Source: Sorangium cellulosum So0157-2
GTDB lineage: Bacteria > Myxococcota_A > Polyangia > Polyangiales > Polyangiaceae
Reading direction: 5' to 3'
NCBI RefSeq assembly: GCF_000418325.1
Contig: NC_021658.1
Location: 1,426,001 to 1,490,000 of the forward strand
Length of the DNA stretch: 64,000 nucleotides
Within the stretch, counting starts at the first letter, position 1. Every line of letters starts with the position of its first letter. Positions 1 through 8,107 of this stretch are shown piece by piece. Under the pieces are notes generated by a model that was not told the origin of the DNA, ran no database searches, and worked only from the letters and a program-made list of their open reading frames with translations. A program made the position numbers and the translations under genes.

Positions 1-747
1 CTCTGGATTGATCAGCACGAGGCCAGGACGGATGGGGGCCAGGGTGGTGTCTATATGCGATCCGCAATAGAGATCGCGGCAGGGATGGACGCGGTACTCT
101 GGCCCGAGCGCGCTCTGCAGCCACCGCGCGCCCAGCTCGTTGCCGGTGGATGACACGAGGTAGACGATGTCGCGCCCGAGGCGGAGCACGTTGGCGGCGT
201 CGAAGGCGGGCTCTATTTCTCGTAGGGTCGGCTGAGCAGGGTTGCTGGTCTCGTAGAGCTCGTCCCTCAGCGACGGCTTCGGCGCCGAGAGCCAGCGAGA
301 GCCGTGCTTCAGGTAGCCGACGATGATGTCGCGGTAGGCCATGGACTCGAAGTACCGCGATCGGAACGGATTCGGCGACTCGATGACCGTGTCGCCGATC
401 GCGAGCAGGACGTCCCGCGGGCAGTACGGAAAGTAGTATTCGGATTCCCAGAACGGCGTCCGGACGAGGCCAGGGAAGTCGATCGGCTTCGGCCTCTGGA
501 CGACGATGCCCAGCCGGTCCAGGATCTCGATGAAGCGCTCGAGATCTTCTTCGGTCTCCTCGATCACCCTGGCCGGGAACCTTCGGTCCTGGGGCGACGC
601 GAGGATGTGCCGCGTGCCGGGCTCGATCGCGTTCATCCCGTGGTCGAGGTAGGGCAGCTGTGCGAACTTCGCGCTGCCGACGATCACCTCTTCCAGCGGA
701 TCCCACTCGTTGTGCACTTCAACGCTGATTCTATTGTTCGTAAGCAT
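1..747 (-). CDS. Amidinotransferase (AGAT/SxtG-like), C-terminus cut by the window edge
   Basis: The first 249 residues of a glycine amidinotransferase-family enzyme are visible. This family moves the amidino group of arginine onto an amine acceptor. The block FDAANVLR (Asp183), the segment YLVSSTGNELGARWL and the block GSHIDTT (His231) match the Asp and His of the family's Cys-His-Asp centre. The catalytic Cys would lie beyond the window. The ATG at 747 is preceded by an AGGA-type site (gagcaggaac). The gene lies 113 bases downstream of the desaturase on the same strand, so co-transcription is likely. The acceptor cannot be told from this half; primary metabolism (guanidinoacetate) and guanidino natural products (saxitoxin or cylindrospermopsin type) are both possible. 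Confidence 0.85.
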   Translation of the reverse strand, partial: MLTNNRISVEVHNEWDPLEEVIVGSAKFAQLPYLDHGMNAIEPGTRHILASPQDRRFPARVIEETEEDLERFIEILDRLGIVVQRPKPIDFPGLVRTPFWESEYYFPYCPRDVLLAIGDTVIESPNPFRSRYFESMAYRDIIVGYLKHGSRWLSAPKPSLRDELYETSNPAQPTLREIEPAFDAANVLRLGRDIVYLVSSTGNELGARWLQSALGPEYRVHPCRDLYCGSHIDTTLAPIRPGLVLINPE

Positions 748-860
748 GTTCCTGCTCTCGATCCTGGTAAGGTTGTCATCGTTGTTGAGCGCTCGCCGGC
801 CGCGCTGCCTGCGCGTCCTCGCGTCGCCAGCTCGGGCCGAGCGCACGGTCGCCCGCCTGG

Positions 861-1865
861 TCAGGCGCTCGCGATGGATCGCTCCATCTCCGGCCCGGGC
901 AGCGACGCGAAGACCGTGGAGAGCGCGGCCAGGCCCTTCGGGCGCTTCAGCTCGGCGTACGCGGGATCCCTCCTCAGGATCGCGTGCACCTCCTTCAAGC
1001 GCCAGAGGGGGACTCTGGGGAAGAGGTGATGGACCAGGTGGTATCCTTCGCCCTCCTCCTCTCCGAGCAGGAGCCGCTCGGCTGGTCCGTAATCTCGGTT
1101 CCACGTCATGCGTATATCGACGCGCGGCGCGGTCTCGATCAGCGGATAATGCTCCAGTAACTCTGCGACCGCGCCTATCCAGACCTGCGTGGTGACCAGC
1201 GGGACTATCCAGTACGCCACGAGCACGCCCAGCCACCCCGTGGCCGCGGCGGCGACGACGATCGCCAGGAGCCCGACGAGCCTGACGTGGCGCTCCCAGG
1301 TCGATTCTTCCTTGTGCAAGATCCTGTGTCGAACCAGGTACGCCATGTAGGACAACGTCGATCGTGGGCCAGCCAAGCTCATCAAATAATCGCGCAGCTT
1401 TGCTCGCTGGAGGTTTTGCCCGCACAATCCGATGCGCTGGTACTGGAGGTAGTCGGGATCTCGCTCGGGGTCGCCGAAGCGACCGTGATGGTTGACCACG
1501 TGAGAAAGGCGGTATCCCGTGTAGCTCTGAAGTACAGGATGTCCGGCGAACGCCGTTCCGATGATGGAACCTATCTTGGTGTTCGACATGAGCGTCCCGT
1601 GGCAGGCCTGATGGAGCACGCCCGCCAGCGCGCGCTGCCGCCCGCCGATGAAGAAGATCGCGAGTAAGTACGACGCGACGCCCAGCGCCAGGGGGAGATG
1701 CCGCCACGACCAGGTTGAAAGCCAAACCCAGAATGAGATGAACAGCCAGTGCCTGACGATCTCCAGGGGGCCATGCCAGTTGTCCGCCGGGTAGCAGGCT
1801 CTGACGTCTTTAAGGATGTCTTTCGAGAACTTGTGTCTCTTGACCGAGTTCGCTGTTGTTCCCAC
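861..1865 (-). CDS. Membrane fatty-acid desaturase
   Basis: A 334-residue integral-membrane di-iron desaturase. Three histidine boxes are visible: HQACH (85-89), HVVNHH (122-127) and a C-terminal HLVHH close to residue 280. Hydrophobic segments lie around 40-75 and 195-225. The family uses oxygen and electrons to insert a double bond or hydroxyl into an acyl chain. The start is a GTG at 1865, chosen because AGGAGAAGG lies about eight bases upstream; no ATG is close by. It is the upstream gene of a likely two-gene unit with the amidinotransferase, which hints at a lipid or acyl-guanidine product rather than housekeeping desaturation, but that is inference. The exact substrate and regioselectivity cannot be read. 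Confidence 0.85.
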   Translation of the reverse strand: MGTTANSVKRHKFSKDILKDVRACYPADNWHGPLEIVRHWLFISFWVWLSTWSWRHLPLALGVASYLLAIFFIGGRQRALAGVLHQACHGTLMSNTKIGSIIGTAFAGHPVLQSYTGYRLSHVVNHHGRFGDPERDPDYLQYQRIGLCGQNLQRAKLRDYLMSLAGPRSTLSYMAYLVRHRILHKEESTWERHVRLVGLLAIVVAAAATGWLGVLVAYWIVPLVTTQVWIGAVAELLEHYPLIETAPRVDIRMTWNRDYGPAERLLLGEEEGEGYHLVHHLFPRVPLWRLKEVHAILRRDPAYAELKRPKGLAALSTVFASLPGPEMERSIASA

Positions 1866-2761
1866 AGCCGCCTTCTCCTGGCTTCACTCGCTGAGCTGAG
1901 CTTTCAGCTTGGGGCGCCGGACAGGTTCCCCGAGCCCGACCTCCCCATCACGGGCGCGACATGTCGTCGACGTAAGATACTGCAATGCATGTGCCAGGCT
2001 GTGCGGTCTGGGGGAGGGGGCGTCTCGTCGCCTGCGTGACGCCGGCAGCTGGGTCTGACCTGCTGATAGGGGAGGGGCGTATTTCCGCTGGAGAGACCGC
2101 GCGCCTCGCGGCGCGCGGCGAACGTCGCAGCTCAGCGCGCACGCCGAGGTGTTCAGGGAGGGTGACCTCACCTCGTGCGACGCCGTCATGCTCCCGATCG
2201 TCAGGAGGCCCGGATTTCGGCGCGGGAGCGAAGGAAGGGCACCTGTCACATGTAACCTGGCACACGCCACGTGCCACGTGCCACGTGCCACGTGCCACGT
2301 CGCAGGTGACACGTGCCCGACGAGAAGCCCTGGGGGCGCGCTATCGCCGAGCAGGCTTGGCGGCGCGCTCCTCCATCTCCGCGCTCGCGCTCGGGGAGGC
2401 GACTGCCCCGTCGCTGATCGAGCCCCGTCCCGGAGGAGAGCGATCCCGGTCCGACCGCTCGGGTCCAATGCAGGACGGCCTGCGCTAAATTTCGCGGCTC
2501 TTCACCTCGCCGCCGCATGTCGGGGGATCGCCCCGACGGCGCAGCTCGATGTCAGCGACGTCGGACGAAGTGAGCTTCACGAGCGCTGCTTCCCGCCTCC
2601 GCTCTGAATCTACGACCACCGGATCGGCTGCTGGGAAAGCTGCTTCTGGCGATGTCGCCACGGGCCCCGTGGGCACAGCCCTTGCAGTGGGCCTGTCCGA
2701 TCGAGATCCTCTCCTTGACTGTCGGTTCTCGTTCGGAGTTTCTAGTCGCACAAGGGGCAAC
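1866..2761. other. 896-base gene-poor gap
   Basis: No frame here has recognisable protein similarity or a convincing ribosome-binding site. The open frames present are GC-driven and antisense to each other. The stretch holds the CACGTGC tandem array (2268-2315) and must contain the promoters of the desaturase on the minus strand and of the acyltransferase on the plus strand. The in-frame extension of the acyltransferase back to an ATG at 2549 is Ser/Gly-rich and not family-like, so it was left out. Confidence 0.6.
2268..2315. repeat. Tandem CACGTGC heptamers
   Basis: The palindromic hexamer CACGTG occurs at 2268, 2275, 2282 and 2289 with an exact 7-base period, followed by a degenerate copy (CACGTC) at 2296 and a separate copy at 2310. 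Each unit is self-complementary, so the array can form many alternative hairpins. Six or more identical palindromic boxes in a gap between divergently oriented genes could bind a regulator, or could be simple slippage products. Confidence 0.8.
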
Positions 2762-3364
2762 ATGACACAGTACATCTTCCGGCTGGCAGTCCTGGCCGAC
2801 AAGCCGGCCATTCGTTGCTTGCAGGAACAGTTCATGGCGGAGATCGCCGATCCTCTGGAGCTCGTCGAGTCCGACTTCGACCGCAGTGACTTCATCCTCG
2901 TCGAGGCGGTGGATGGGAGCTCGAAACGCGCCGTCGGGATGATGAGCATCATGCGCGCCGCCAGCGCCCCTTTCGTCTTCGAGAGGGTGCTCCCTGACGT
3001 GTGGCAGCGTATCGACGTGCGCGCCCTGACGGGGCGGACCGACCTCCGGCGGGAGGATCTCGTCGAGGTGGATTGGGTCTACCTGGAGAAGGCCCACCGG
3101 GCCAAGCAGCTGACGCGGCTCCTGACGGCCGCCGGCGTTCTCCATGCACACCGCCGGGGCTATCCGGTCATCGCCATCATCACCAATGCAGGATCCAAGG
3201 CTGCATTGCTGAGCGGCATCTTTCACGGAAGTGGACTGACGATCGAGGTGAGCGGCGTCCCCTACGAGCTCGGCGCAGTCTGGCCTGCTCAGAGCGCGGC
3301 CCTCATGGCGGATGTCGTCCAATCCGCATGCGCGCGGGATCCCCTCCTCGCGTGGCATCTCTAG
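2762..3364 (+). CDS. GNAT-like N-acyltransferase
   Basis: A 200-residue soluble protein of the GNAT acyltransferase fold. The core reads DWVYLEKAHRAKQLTRLL, where the splayed strand and following helix of motif A normally bind acyl-CoA or acyl-ACP pantetheine, followed by a strand (YPVIAIITNAGSKAA) as in N-acyl-amino-acid synthase-like members. The ATG at 2762 is preceded by AAGGGG at proper distance. The stop overlaps the stop of the convergent AraC remnant by four bases. The acyl donor and acceptor are unknown. It lies near the desaturase and amidinotransferase but on the opposite strand, so a shared pathway is only a guess. Confidence 0.65.
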   Translation: MTQYIFRLAVLADKPAIRCLQEQFMAEIADPLELVESDFDRSDFILVEAVDGSSKRAVGMMSIMRAASAPFVFERVLPDVWQRIDVRALTGRTDLRREDLVEVDWVYLEKAHRAKQLTRLLTAAGVLHAHRRGYPVIAIITNAGSKAALLSGIFHGSGLTIEVSGVPYELGAVWPAQSAALMADVVQSACARDPLLAWHL

Positions 3365-4010
3365 CGGCTCTCCCGGGCGCGCGCCTTGCGCCGGTGGGCG
3401 CCCGGGGTCTCGCCCATGTGGCGCTTGAAGGCCTTCACGAACGCGCCATCGGTGTCGTAGCCCACCGCGGTCGCCACCGCCGCGGTGCTCGCGGCCTCGT
3501 CGGCGAGCATGTCGGCGGCGCGGTGCATGCGCCAGCGCGTCAGGTACTCGAGCGGCGCGAGGCCGAGCGCCGCCTTGAAGCGGGCGGCGAAGGCCGAGCG
3601 CGACACGCCCGCGGCGCGCGCGAGCGCCTCGACGGTCCACGGGTCGGCGGGCCGCTCGTGCATCCGCTGCAAGGCGACGCCGAGCGTCGGATCCCAGAGG
3701 GCCCGCAGCCGTCCCGCCTCCTCGCACGTGACGCCCGCGACGTGGGTGCGCAGCGCCTGCACGAACAGCACGTCGGCCAGGCGGCCCGCGACAAGCTCGT
3801 CGCCGGGCAGCTCCGCGTCCATCTCGGCCGCGACGAACTGCAGCGTGGACTCCAGCCATCGCGTCGCGACGCCGCCGTCGCCCTTCACGTGCATGAGCTC
3901 GGGGAGGCTCGCGACGAGCGGGTTCAGGCGCGCGTCGGTGAAGTGGAGGCCGCCGGCGACGATCGTCGTCGGCGCCCCCTCGCCGCCGTAGTGCACGATG
4001 CCGCCGCAGC
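3361..4010 (-). pseudogene. AraC-type regulator lacking its N-terminal half
   Basis: The C-terminal two-thirds of an AraC-family regulator with a cupin-type sensor domain. The sensor end (GLHFTDARLNPLVASLPELMHV) and the complete AraC DNA-binding domain with two helix-turn-helix motifs (ARAAGVSRSAFAARFK; VGYDTDGAFVKAFKRHMG) are intact. Family members are about 300 residues; here only about 215 can be read. The frame loses family similarity at about 4008-4010, meets a stop at 4021-4023, and shows no ribosome-binding site before the internal ATG at 3996. At the same point the opposite strand begins an NmrA fragment in mid-domain. A deletion of both 5' ends and the shared promoter explains both. 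The fragment may be silent. Confidence 0.75.
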
Positions 4011-4430
4011 GGCGAGCTGCTCACCCAGCCGCAGTTCTACGCGACGCCGGGCGCGTTCACGTTCCTCTACCCGCCGGGGCACCGTATCCCCTTCATCGCG
4101 GCCGACGACATCGGCGCGATCGCGGCCGCGGTCTTCGCGGCGCCGGACACCTTCGCGGGCCAGACCCTCGAGCTCGGGGGCGACGTGCTCACGGGCGAGG
4201 AGGTGGCGGCCGCGCTCGGGCGCGCGACGGGGCGGCCGCTCGCGTATGCCACCGTTCCGGCCGAGGCGCTGCGCCAGAATCGCTTGATCGAGCGCGTCGT
4301 CGAGGTCGCGATCAAGCTCCGCGTCGACGTCGACATCCCCTCGCTCCGGGCGATCCATCCGGGGCTGAAGACGCTCGCGGCCTGGCTCGACGCAGGGGGC
4401 GCCGGGCGCATTCCCGTGACGTCGCGCTGA
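4002..4430 (+). pseudogene. NmrA/SDR-type NAD(P)-binding protein, 5' half missing
   Basis: The frame reads as the C-terminal half of an atypical short-chain dehydrogenase of the NmrA type, for example IPFIAADDIGAIAAAVFA, TFAGQTLELGGDVLTGEEVA and a C-terminal helix ending in AGRIPVTSR. The N-terminal Rossmann motif (GxxGxxG) is absent because family similarity stops at the junction at about 4002. The first internal ATG (4185) would leave only 81 residues. The piece lies head to head with the truncated AraC gene; a regulator facing the NmrA gene it controls is a common arrangement. A single deletion probably destroyed both. Confidence 0.75.
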
Positions 4431-4443
4431 ACGCCGCCCGCGA

Positions 4444-4544
4444 GTAGTGGTCGAATTTGAACATGAAGGCGGGAAGGCGGGAAGAAAACATTAATGATCT
4501 TCCCGCCTTCATGTGGACTCTCTATGGGCAAAGTTGACCACTAC
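4444..4544. mobile_element. MITE-like inverted-repeat element (about 101 bp)
   Basis: The ends GTAGTGGTC (4444-4452) and GACCACTAC (4536-4544) are perfect inverted repeats, and similarity continues inward (GAATTTG against AACTTTG). An inner pair, ATGAAGGCGGGAAG (4463-4476) and CTTCCCGCCTTCAT (4499-4512), is a perfect 14-base inverted repeat around an AT-rich loop. No protein is encoded. The nested repeats look like the two ends of an insertion sequence brought together, that is a MITE or a deleted IS. It lies between two damaged genes and the hydrolase gene. No clear target-site duplication was seen. Confidence 0.6.
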
Positions 4545-4567
4545 CGGCGGTTTGCCCGCGCATGCCC

Positions 4568-6211
4568 TCACTCCGCCACGCGAAGCCGATCGATCTCCTC
4601 CTGGGTGAAGCCGATATTCGCCGCAGCGCCGGTGTCGGCGACGATCTTCTTCGCGAGCAGCTCCGTGAGCGGGGCGAGGATGGAGAAATGATCGGCCTGC
4701 ATCGCGGTGAAGGCCTGGAACGGGACGCCCGCCTGAGCGGCTCGGTCGGCCATCCACTGCGCGAGCCCTACATGGCTTGAGCCGCTCCCCTCGAAGTAGA
4801 AGGTTGGACGCCGGATGGACCGGACGAAGGGCGCGGCCGAGCGGAGGAGGACCTCGGCGGCGTCGGTCGGATCGAACGGCACCCCGCCGTACGGATCGTA
4901 GCTCGCTGGATCCCGGAAGAGCGGGCTCCCGCCGATCGAGAACGCCGCGCGAAAGCCGTCGCTCCTCTCGGCGGCCAGCAGCACGAGGGTACCCCCGGAG
5001 CTATGGCCGGCGAGGTAGATGCGATCCGGGTCCACATACGAGCGCTTGGCCACGTGATCTCGCAGCGCGAGGAGGTCGTCGACCTCGCCGTAGTACAGCT
5101 CGTAGTCGCCGGGGTTGTCGTTCTCGGCGCGCCAGGAGCCGACGGCGAGCACGATACCCGCCTCCCGGAACGCGCGCGCCGACTGGTCATTGCTCCGGGG
5201 AGCGGCCTCCCAGAACCAGCGGTCGATGCCGCCGAACCCGCCGTGCGCCCAGACGACGGCCGGGTGTCTCCGCGAGTCCTTCGGGTCCGGGGTGATGTAC
5301 GCCGTCAGGCGCCCGACCGGCCCCTTGACGTGCACCTTCTCGAACGTCCCTCGCGGAGGCGTGGGCGCGGGCAGCCCATCGAACGCCTTCTCCGGCCTGC
5401 CCTTCCGGACCTTGGTGCGAAAGGCCGCCCGCGCCTCGGCCAGCGTCCGTGGATCTTCTTTGACCTCGGGGTGCCACCAGCGTGTCGGCCCGCGGTCGGC
5501 ACCGGGATCGGTGACGCGAAAGGACCGGAGCAGCGCCGTCCGTCCCTCTGCGCCCTTGTCCCAGGAGGAGGCGGGCGAGGTGTACTCGACCCAGTAGAAT
5601 ACCTGCGCCCGTTCGGTGAACAGCAGCGTGGAGCGCCTGCCGCCGGCGTCCGGATCGGTCTCCAGCGCGAGGACAGGGCGCCCGTCGATCGGCGGCTCGT
5701 CCGTTCGCCGCGTCCGCCCGGCGCCGTTCGCGCGGTCGAGCTTCACGATGTCGCTCAGCACCCACTGCGCGAGCTCGACAAGCGTCATCGGCCCCGAGCT
5801 GCGCTTGGGCAGACAGGAGACCGAGAGTGTCGCTCCGTCGGGGCCGAGCAAGCGCAGGTGCTCTTGCTGGCGCTCCGTCGCTTCGGTCCGAAATGCATCC
5901 GGAGCGTCGATCGCCGCCCCGCACCCCGGGACAGCGCGCGAGACAGGCCCCTGTCTCGGCGCTGCGGCATGGCTCGCGTCCGGCGTCCGGTCGCAACCGG
6001 CCAGCAGGATTGCGGCGGCGATCCAGGCGCGGAGGCGCGGGGAGCGCGCGGCGGGGGCGTTCGCGCGGGCGCTCTCGGCGTGCTTCGGGCGCTCGTCCCG
6101 CGCGAGGTCCGGAGGGGTGCTCTTCTGTGCGTTCTCGCCGGCGCGCGGCGTCGGCTCCCCGCCGACCGCGTCGGGCGCCGCTCCGCGGTGGTGCATGCGT
6201 CGCTTCTCCAT
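4568..6211 (-). CDS. Lipoprotein alpha/beta hydrolase (prolyl-oligopeptidase/esterase type)
   Basis: The C-terminal half is an alpha/beta hydrolase: oxyanion segment HGGFGG, nucleophile elbow GHSSG (Ser404), and Asp507-His508 near the end, fitting an esterase or exopeptidase fold. A hydrophobic segment ending in LLAGC (Cys73) looks like a lipobox, so the protein probably sits on the cell surface or in the periplasm. The 72 residues before that Cys are too long and Arg-rich for a normal signal peptide, so the true start is probably inside the listed ORF; no other ATG lies between residue 6 and the lipobox. A middle domain (about 90-250) is not recognised. The substrate is unknown. Confidence 0.75.
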   Translation of the reverse strand: MEKRRMHHRGAAPDAVGGEPTPRAGENAQKSTPPDLARDERPKHAESARANAPAARSPRLRAWIAAAILLAGCDRTPDASHAAAPRQGPVSRAVPGCGAAIDAPDAFRTEATERQQEHLRLLGPDGATLSVSCLPKRSSGPMTLVELAQWVLSDIVKLDRANGAGRTRRTDEPPIDGRPVLALETDPDAGGRRSTLLFTERAQVFYWVEYTSPASSWDKGAEGRTALLRSFRVTDPGADRGPTRWWHPEVKEDPRTLAEARAAFRTKVRKGRPEKAFDGLPAPTPPRGTFEKVHVKGPVGRLTAYITPDPKDSRRHPAVVWAHGGFGGIDRWFWEAAPRSNDQSARAFREAGIVLAVGSWRAENDNPGDYELYYGEVDDLLALRDHVAKRSYVDPDRIYLAGHSSGGTLVLLAAERSDGFRAAFSIGGSPLFRDPASYDPYGGVPFDPTDAAEVLLRSAAPFVRSIRRPTFYFEGSGSSHVGLAQWMADRAAQAGVPFQAFTAMQADHFSILAPLTELLAKKIVADTGAAANIGFTQEEIDRLRVAE

Positions 6212-6292
6212 GGGTCATTCCAGCGTGAGCGCGCCCCGCTGGAGCGCGGGGACGGCGCCTCGCTGGCCGTCGCTATGGTACACGACTCTTCG

Positions 6293-6372
6293 GGAGCCTC
6301 CCGGGAGAATTGAAATTCAGACCGGAGGCTCCCAGCAACCCCCTGGTAGAATTGAAATTCAGACCGGAGGCT
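6293..6372. repeat. Two 25-base direct repeats, 42-base period, plus a hairpin
   Basis: The 25-mer starting AGAATTGAAATTCAG occurs at 6306-6330 and 6348-6372 without mismatch. Each copy contains the palindrome GAATTGAAATTC. In addition GGGAGCCTCC (6293-6302) and GGAGGCTCCC (6324-6333) are a perfect inverted repeat enclosing the first copy. The element lies upstream of the hydrolase gene and downstream of the YceI gene, both on the minus strand. It could act as a terminator for the YceI transcript or as paired operator sites for the hydrolase. Confidence 0.75.
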
Positions 6373-6412
6373 GCCGAGGACCGCGCGGGGCCGGGCGGCG
6401 GCCCTCCCGCGC

Positions 6413-6988
6413 TCACGCCTGCTTGATCAGCTGGATATCGAGCGTGATCGAGATCTCATCCCCCACGAGGACGCCGCCGGTCTCGAGGACCGCGTTGAAG
6501 CTCATCCCGAAATCGCTGCGGCGGATCTTCGTCGTGGCGGCCGCGCCCAGCCGGCGGTTGCCGTACGGATCGTCGTGCTCGCCCGAGAGCTCGCTCACCG
6601 CGAGCGTCACCTCGCGCGAGACGCCGCGGATCGTCAGGTCGCCGACGATGTCGAGCCCCTCGCCGCGGCGGCGGACGCTCCTGGAGACGAAGGTGATCGT
6701 CGGGTGCGCCGCGACGTCGAAGAAGTCGGCGCTCCGGAGGTGCTCGTCGCGCTTCTCCTCGCGCGTGTGGATCGACGCCGCGTCGATCGCGGCCGAGACC
6801 CTCGACGCCTCGGGGCGCCGCGGATCGTAGGTGACCTCGCCGGCGACGCCCGCGAACCCGCCGCGCACGTTCGAGATCATCATGTGGCGTACGGAGAACG
6901 AGACGCTCGAGTGGCTCGCGTCGATCGTCCACCGGGCGGCCTGGGAGGAAATCGCGCTCGGGGTGCTGGTGCTGGTCGTGTTGTCCAT
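6413..6988 (-). CDS. YceI-family lipocalin-like protein
   Basis: A 191-residue protein of the YceI family, beta-barrel proteins that bind long isoprenoid or amphiphilic molecules. Family signatures are WTIDASHSSVSFSVRHM at the N-terminus, VSAAIDAASIHTREEKRDEHL, the strand GDLTIRGVSREVTL, and FGMSFNAVLETGG near the C-terminus. No signal peptide is present, so it is probably cytoplasmic, unlike E. coli YceI. The ATG at 6988 is preceded by GAAGGACG; an in-frame ATG at 7033 lacks a site. It faces the LysR gene at 7135 across 146 bases and is its likely target. Confidence 0.9.
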   Translation of the reverse strand: MDNTTSTSTPSAISSQAARWTIDASHSSVSFSVRHMMISNVRGGFAGVAGEVTYDPRRPEASRVSAAIDAASIHTREEKRDEHLRSADFFDVAAHPTITFVSRSVRRRGEGLDIVGDLTIRGVSREVTLAVSELSGEHDDPYGNRRLGAAATTKIRRSDFGMSFNAVLETGGVLVGDEISITLDIQLIKQA

Positions 6989-7101
6989 GGCTCGTCGTCC
7001 TTCGTGAAGAGGGGCCCGCCGCGCCCGGCTCATCCGGGGCGCGCGCGCCGTGCGTCACAGGAGCCACCATGCGCCGTTGCTCGAGGATGCACTAGACAGG
7101 C

Positions 7102-7130
7102 GTTCGAGAACGGGTTGTTCTCCTGGAACG
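7102..7130. promoter_or_regulatory. Overlapping GTTC/GAAC dyads, probable LysR operator
   Basis: In the YceI/LysR divergent gap, GAGAAC (7106-7111) and GTTCTC (7117-7122) form a perfect dyad with a 5-base spacer. GTTC/GAAC pairs also occur as GTTCGAGAAC (7102-7111) and GTTC-N5-GAAC (7117-7129). The cluster ends a few bases before the LysR start codon, a usual place for autoregulation. Confidence 0.55.
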
Positions 7131-7134
7131 AACA

Positions 7135-8034
7135 ATGGACCTCAACCGCATCGCCGTCTTCGTGCGCGTCGTCGATGAGCAGGGCTTCACCGCGGCGGCC
7201 AGGGTCCTCGGGCTGCCGAAGTCGTCGATCAGCCGCTCGGTCGCGCTGCTCGAGGAGGCGCTCGGGGCGCGCCTCCTGCACCGCTCGACGCGCAGCGTGC
7301 GGCTCACGGAGGCCGGCGCGGCGTTCTACGAGCGGGCGTCGCGCGGCGTCGCCAGCCTCGAGGAGGCCGCCGCGATGGTGGCCGACCTCCAGTCGGTGGT
7401 GCGCGGCCCGATCCGCATCACCGCGCCCGTCGACGTCGGCGTCGCCATGCTCGAGCCGGCGGTCGCCCGGTTCGTGCGGCGCCACCCGGCCGTCCGCGTC
7501 GACGTCGTCCTCACCGGGCGCGTCGTGGATCTCGTGGAGGAGGGCTTCGACCTGGCGCTGCGGGCCGGGTCGCTGCGCGACGGCTCGCTCATCGCGCGGA
7601 AGATCGGGCAGGTGGAGGACGCGCTGTACGCCTCGCCGCGGTACCTCGAGCGCGCCGGGGTCCCCGGCAGCCTCGCCGACCTGGCGGCGCACCGGTGCGT
7701 CCTCTTCCGCGCGAGCCGCAACCGCGCCGCGTGGACGCTCACGGGGCCCGCGGGGGCCGAGACGGTGGAGGTCGAGGGGCCGCTCGCCGTCGACGAGCTC
7801 AGCTTCGCGCGCCGCGCGGTGCTGGCGGGCGTCGGCGTCGGCCTCCTCCCGATGATCCTCTGCGCCCGCGAGGTCGCGCGGGGCCGCCTCGTGCGCGTGC
7901 TGCCGTCGCACATGGCCTCGGACGCCCCCTTGCACCTCGTGTACCCGTCCGCGCGATACCTGCCTCATCGCGTCGCGGCGCTCCGCGACTTCCTCGTCGA
8001 ATCGCTCACGCGGCGATTCCAGCGCTCGCCGTGA
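7135..8034 (+). CDS. LysR-family transcriptional regulator
   Basis: A 299-residue LysR regulator. The N-terminal winged helix (MDLNRIAVFVRVVDEQGFTA, then AARVLGLPKSSISRSVALLE) and the two-lobed effector domain (PIRITAPVDVGVAML through VGVGLLPMILC) are complete. The type resembles regulators of small oxidoreductases and of YceI-like proteins. The start lies just after the operator-like GTTC/GAAC cluster. It is transcribed away from the YceI gene, which it probably controls together with itself. It converges with the giant RHS gene, whose stop lies 73 bases further on. Confidence 0.9.
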   Translation: MDLNRIAVFVRVVDEQGFTAAARVLGLPKSSISRSVALLEEALGARLLHRSTRSVRLTEAGAAFYERASRGVASLEEAAAMVADLQSVVRGPIRITAPVDVGVAMLEPAVARFVRRHPAVRVDVVLTGRVVDLVEEGFDLALRAGSLRDGSLIARKIGQVEDALYASPRYLERAGVPGSLADLAAHRCVLFRASRNRAAWTLTGPAGAETVEVEGPLAVDELSFARRAVLAGVGVGLLPMILCAREVARGRLVRVLPSHMASDAPLHLVYPSARYLPHRVAALRDFLVESLTRRFQRSP

Positions 8035-8107
8035 CCGCCGCTTCTATCGCGACGCGAGCGACCGCTCCGGCAGCGAGGGCGCCGGCCCTCCCGCCGATGC
8101 GTCGCTG

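Noticed and set aside
1..1865. Calling the locus a saxitoxin-type cluster
   Set aside because: Only two genes are visible; an SxtG-like enzyme alone is not diagnostic.
2268..2315. CACGTG array considered as CRISPR or as coding (TWHVARG-type repeats on the minus strand)
   Set aside because: The period is 7 bases and the protein repeat is a by-product of the DNA repeat; no start, ribosome-binding site or family supports a gene.
2549..2761. N-terminal extension of the acyltransferase
   Set aside because: Composition is not family-like, and AAGGGG before the ATG at 2762 marks a better start.
6306..6372. Two repeats containing ATTGAAA, considered as a CRISPR remnant
   Set aside because: Only two copies, a 17-base spacer and no cas genes; better seen as paired operators or a small dispersed repeat.
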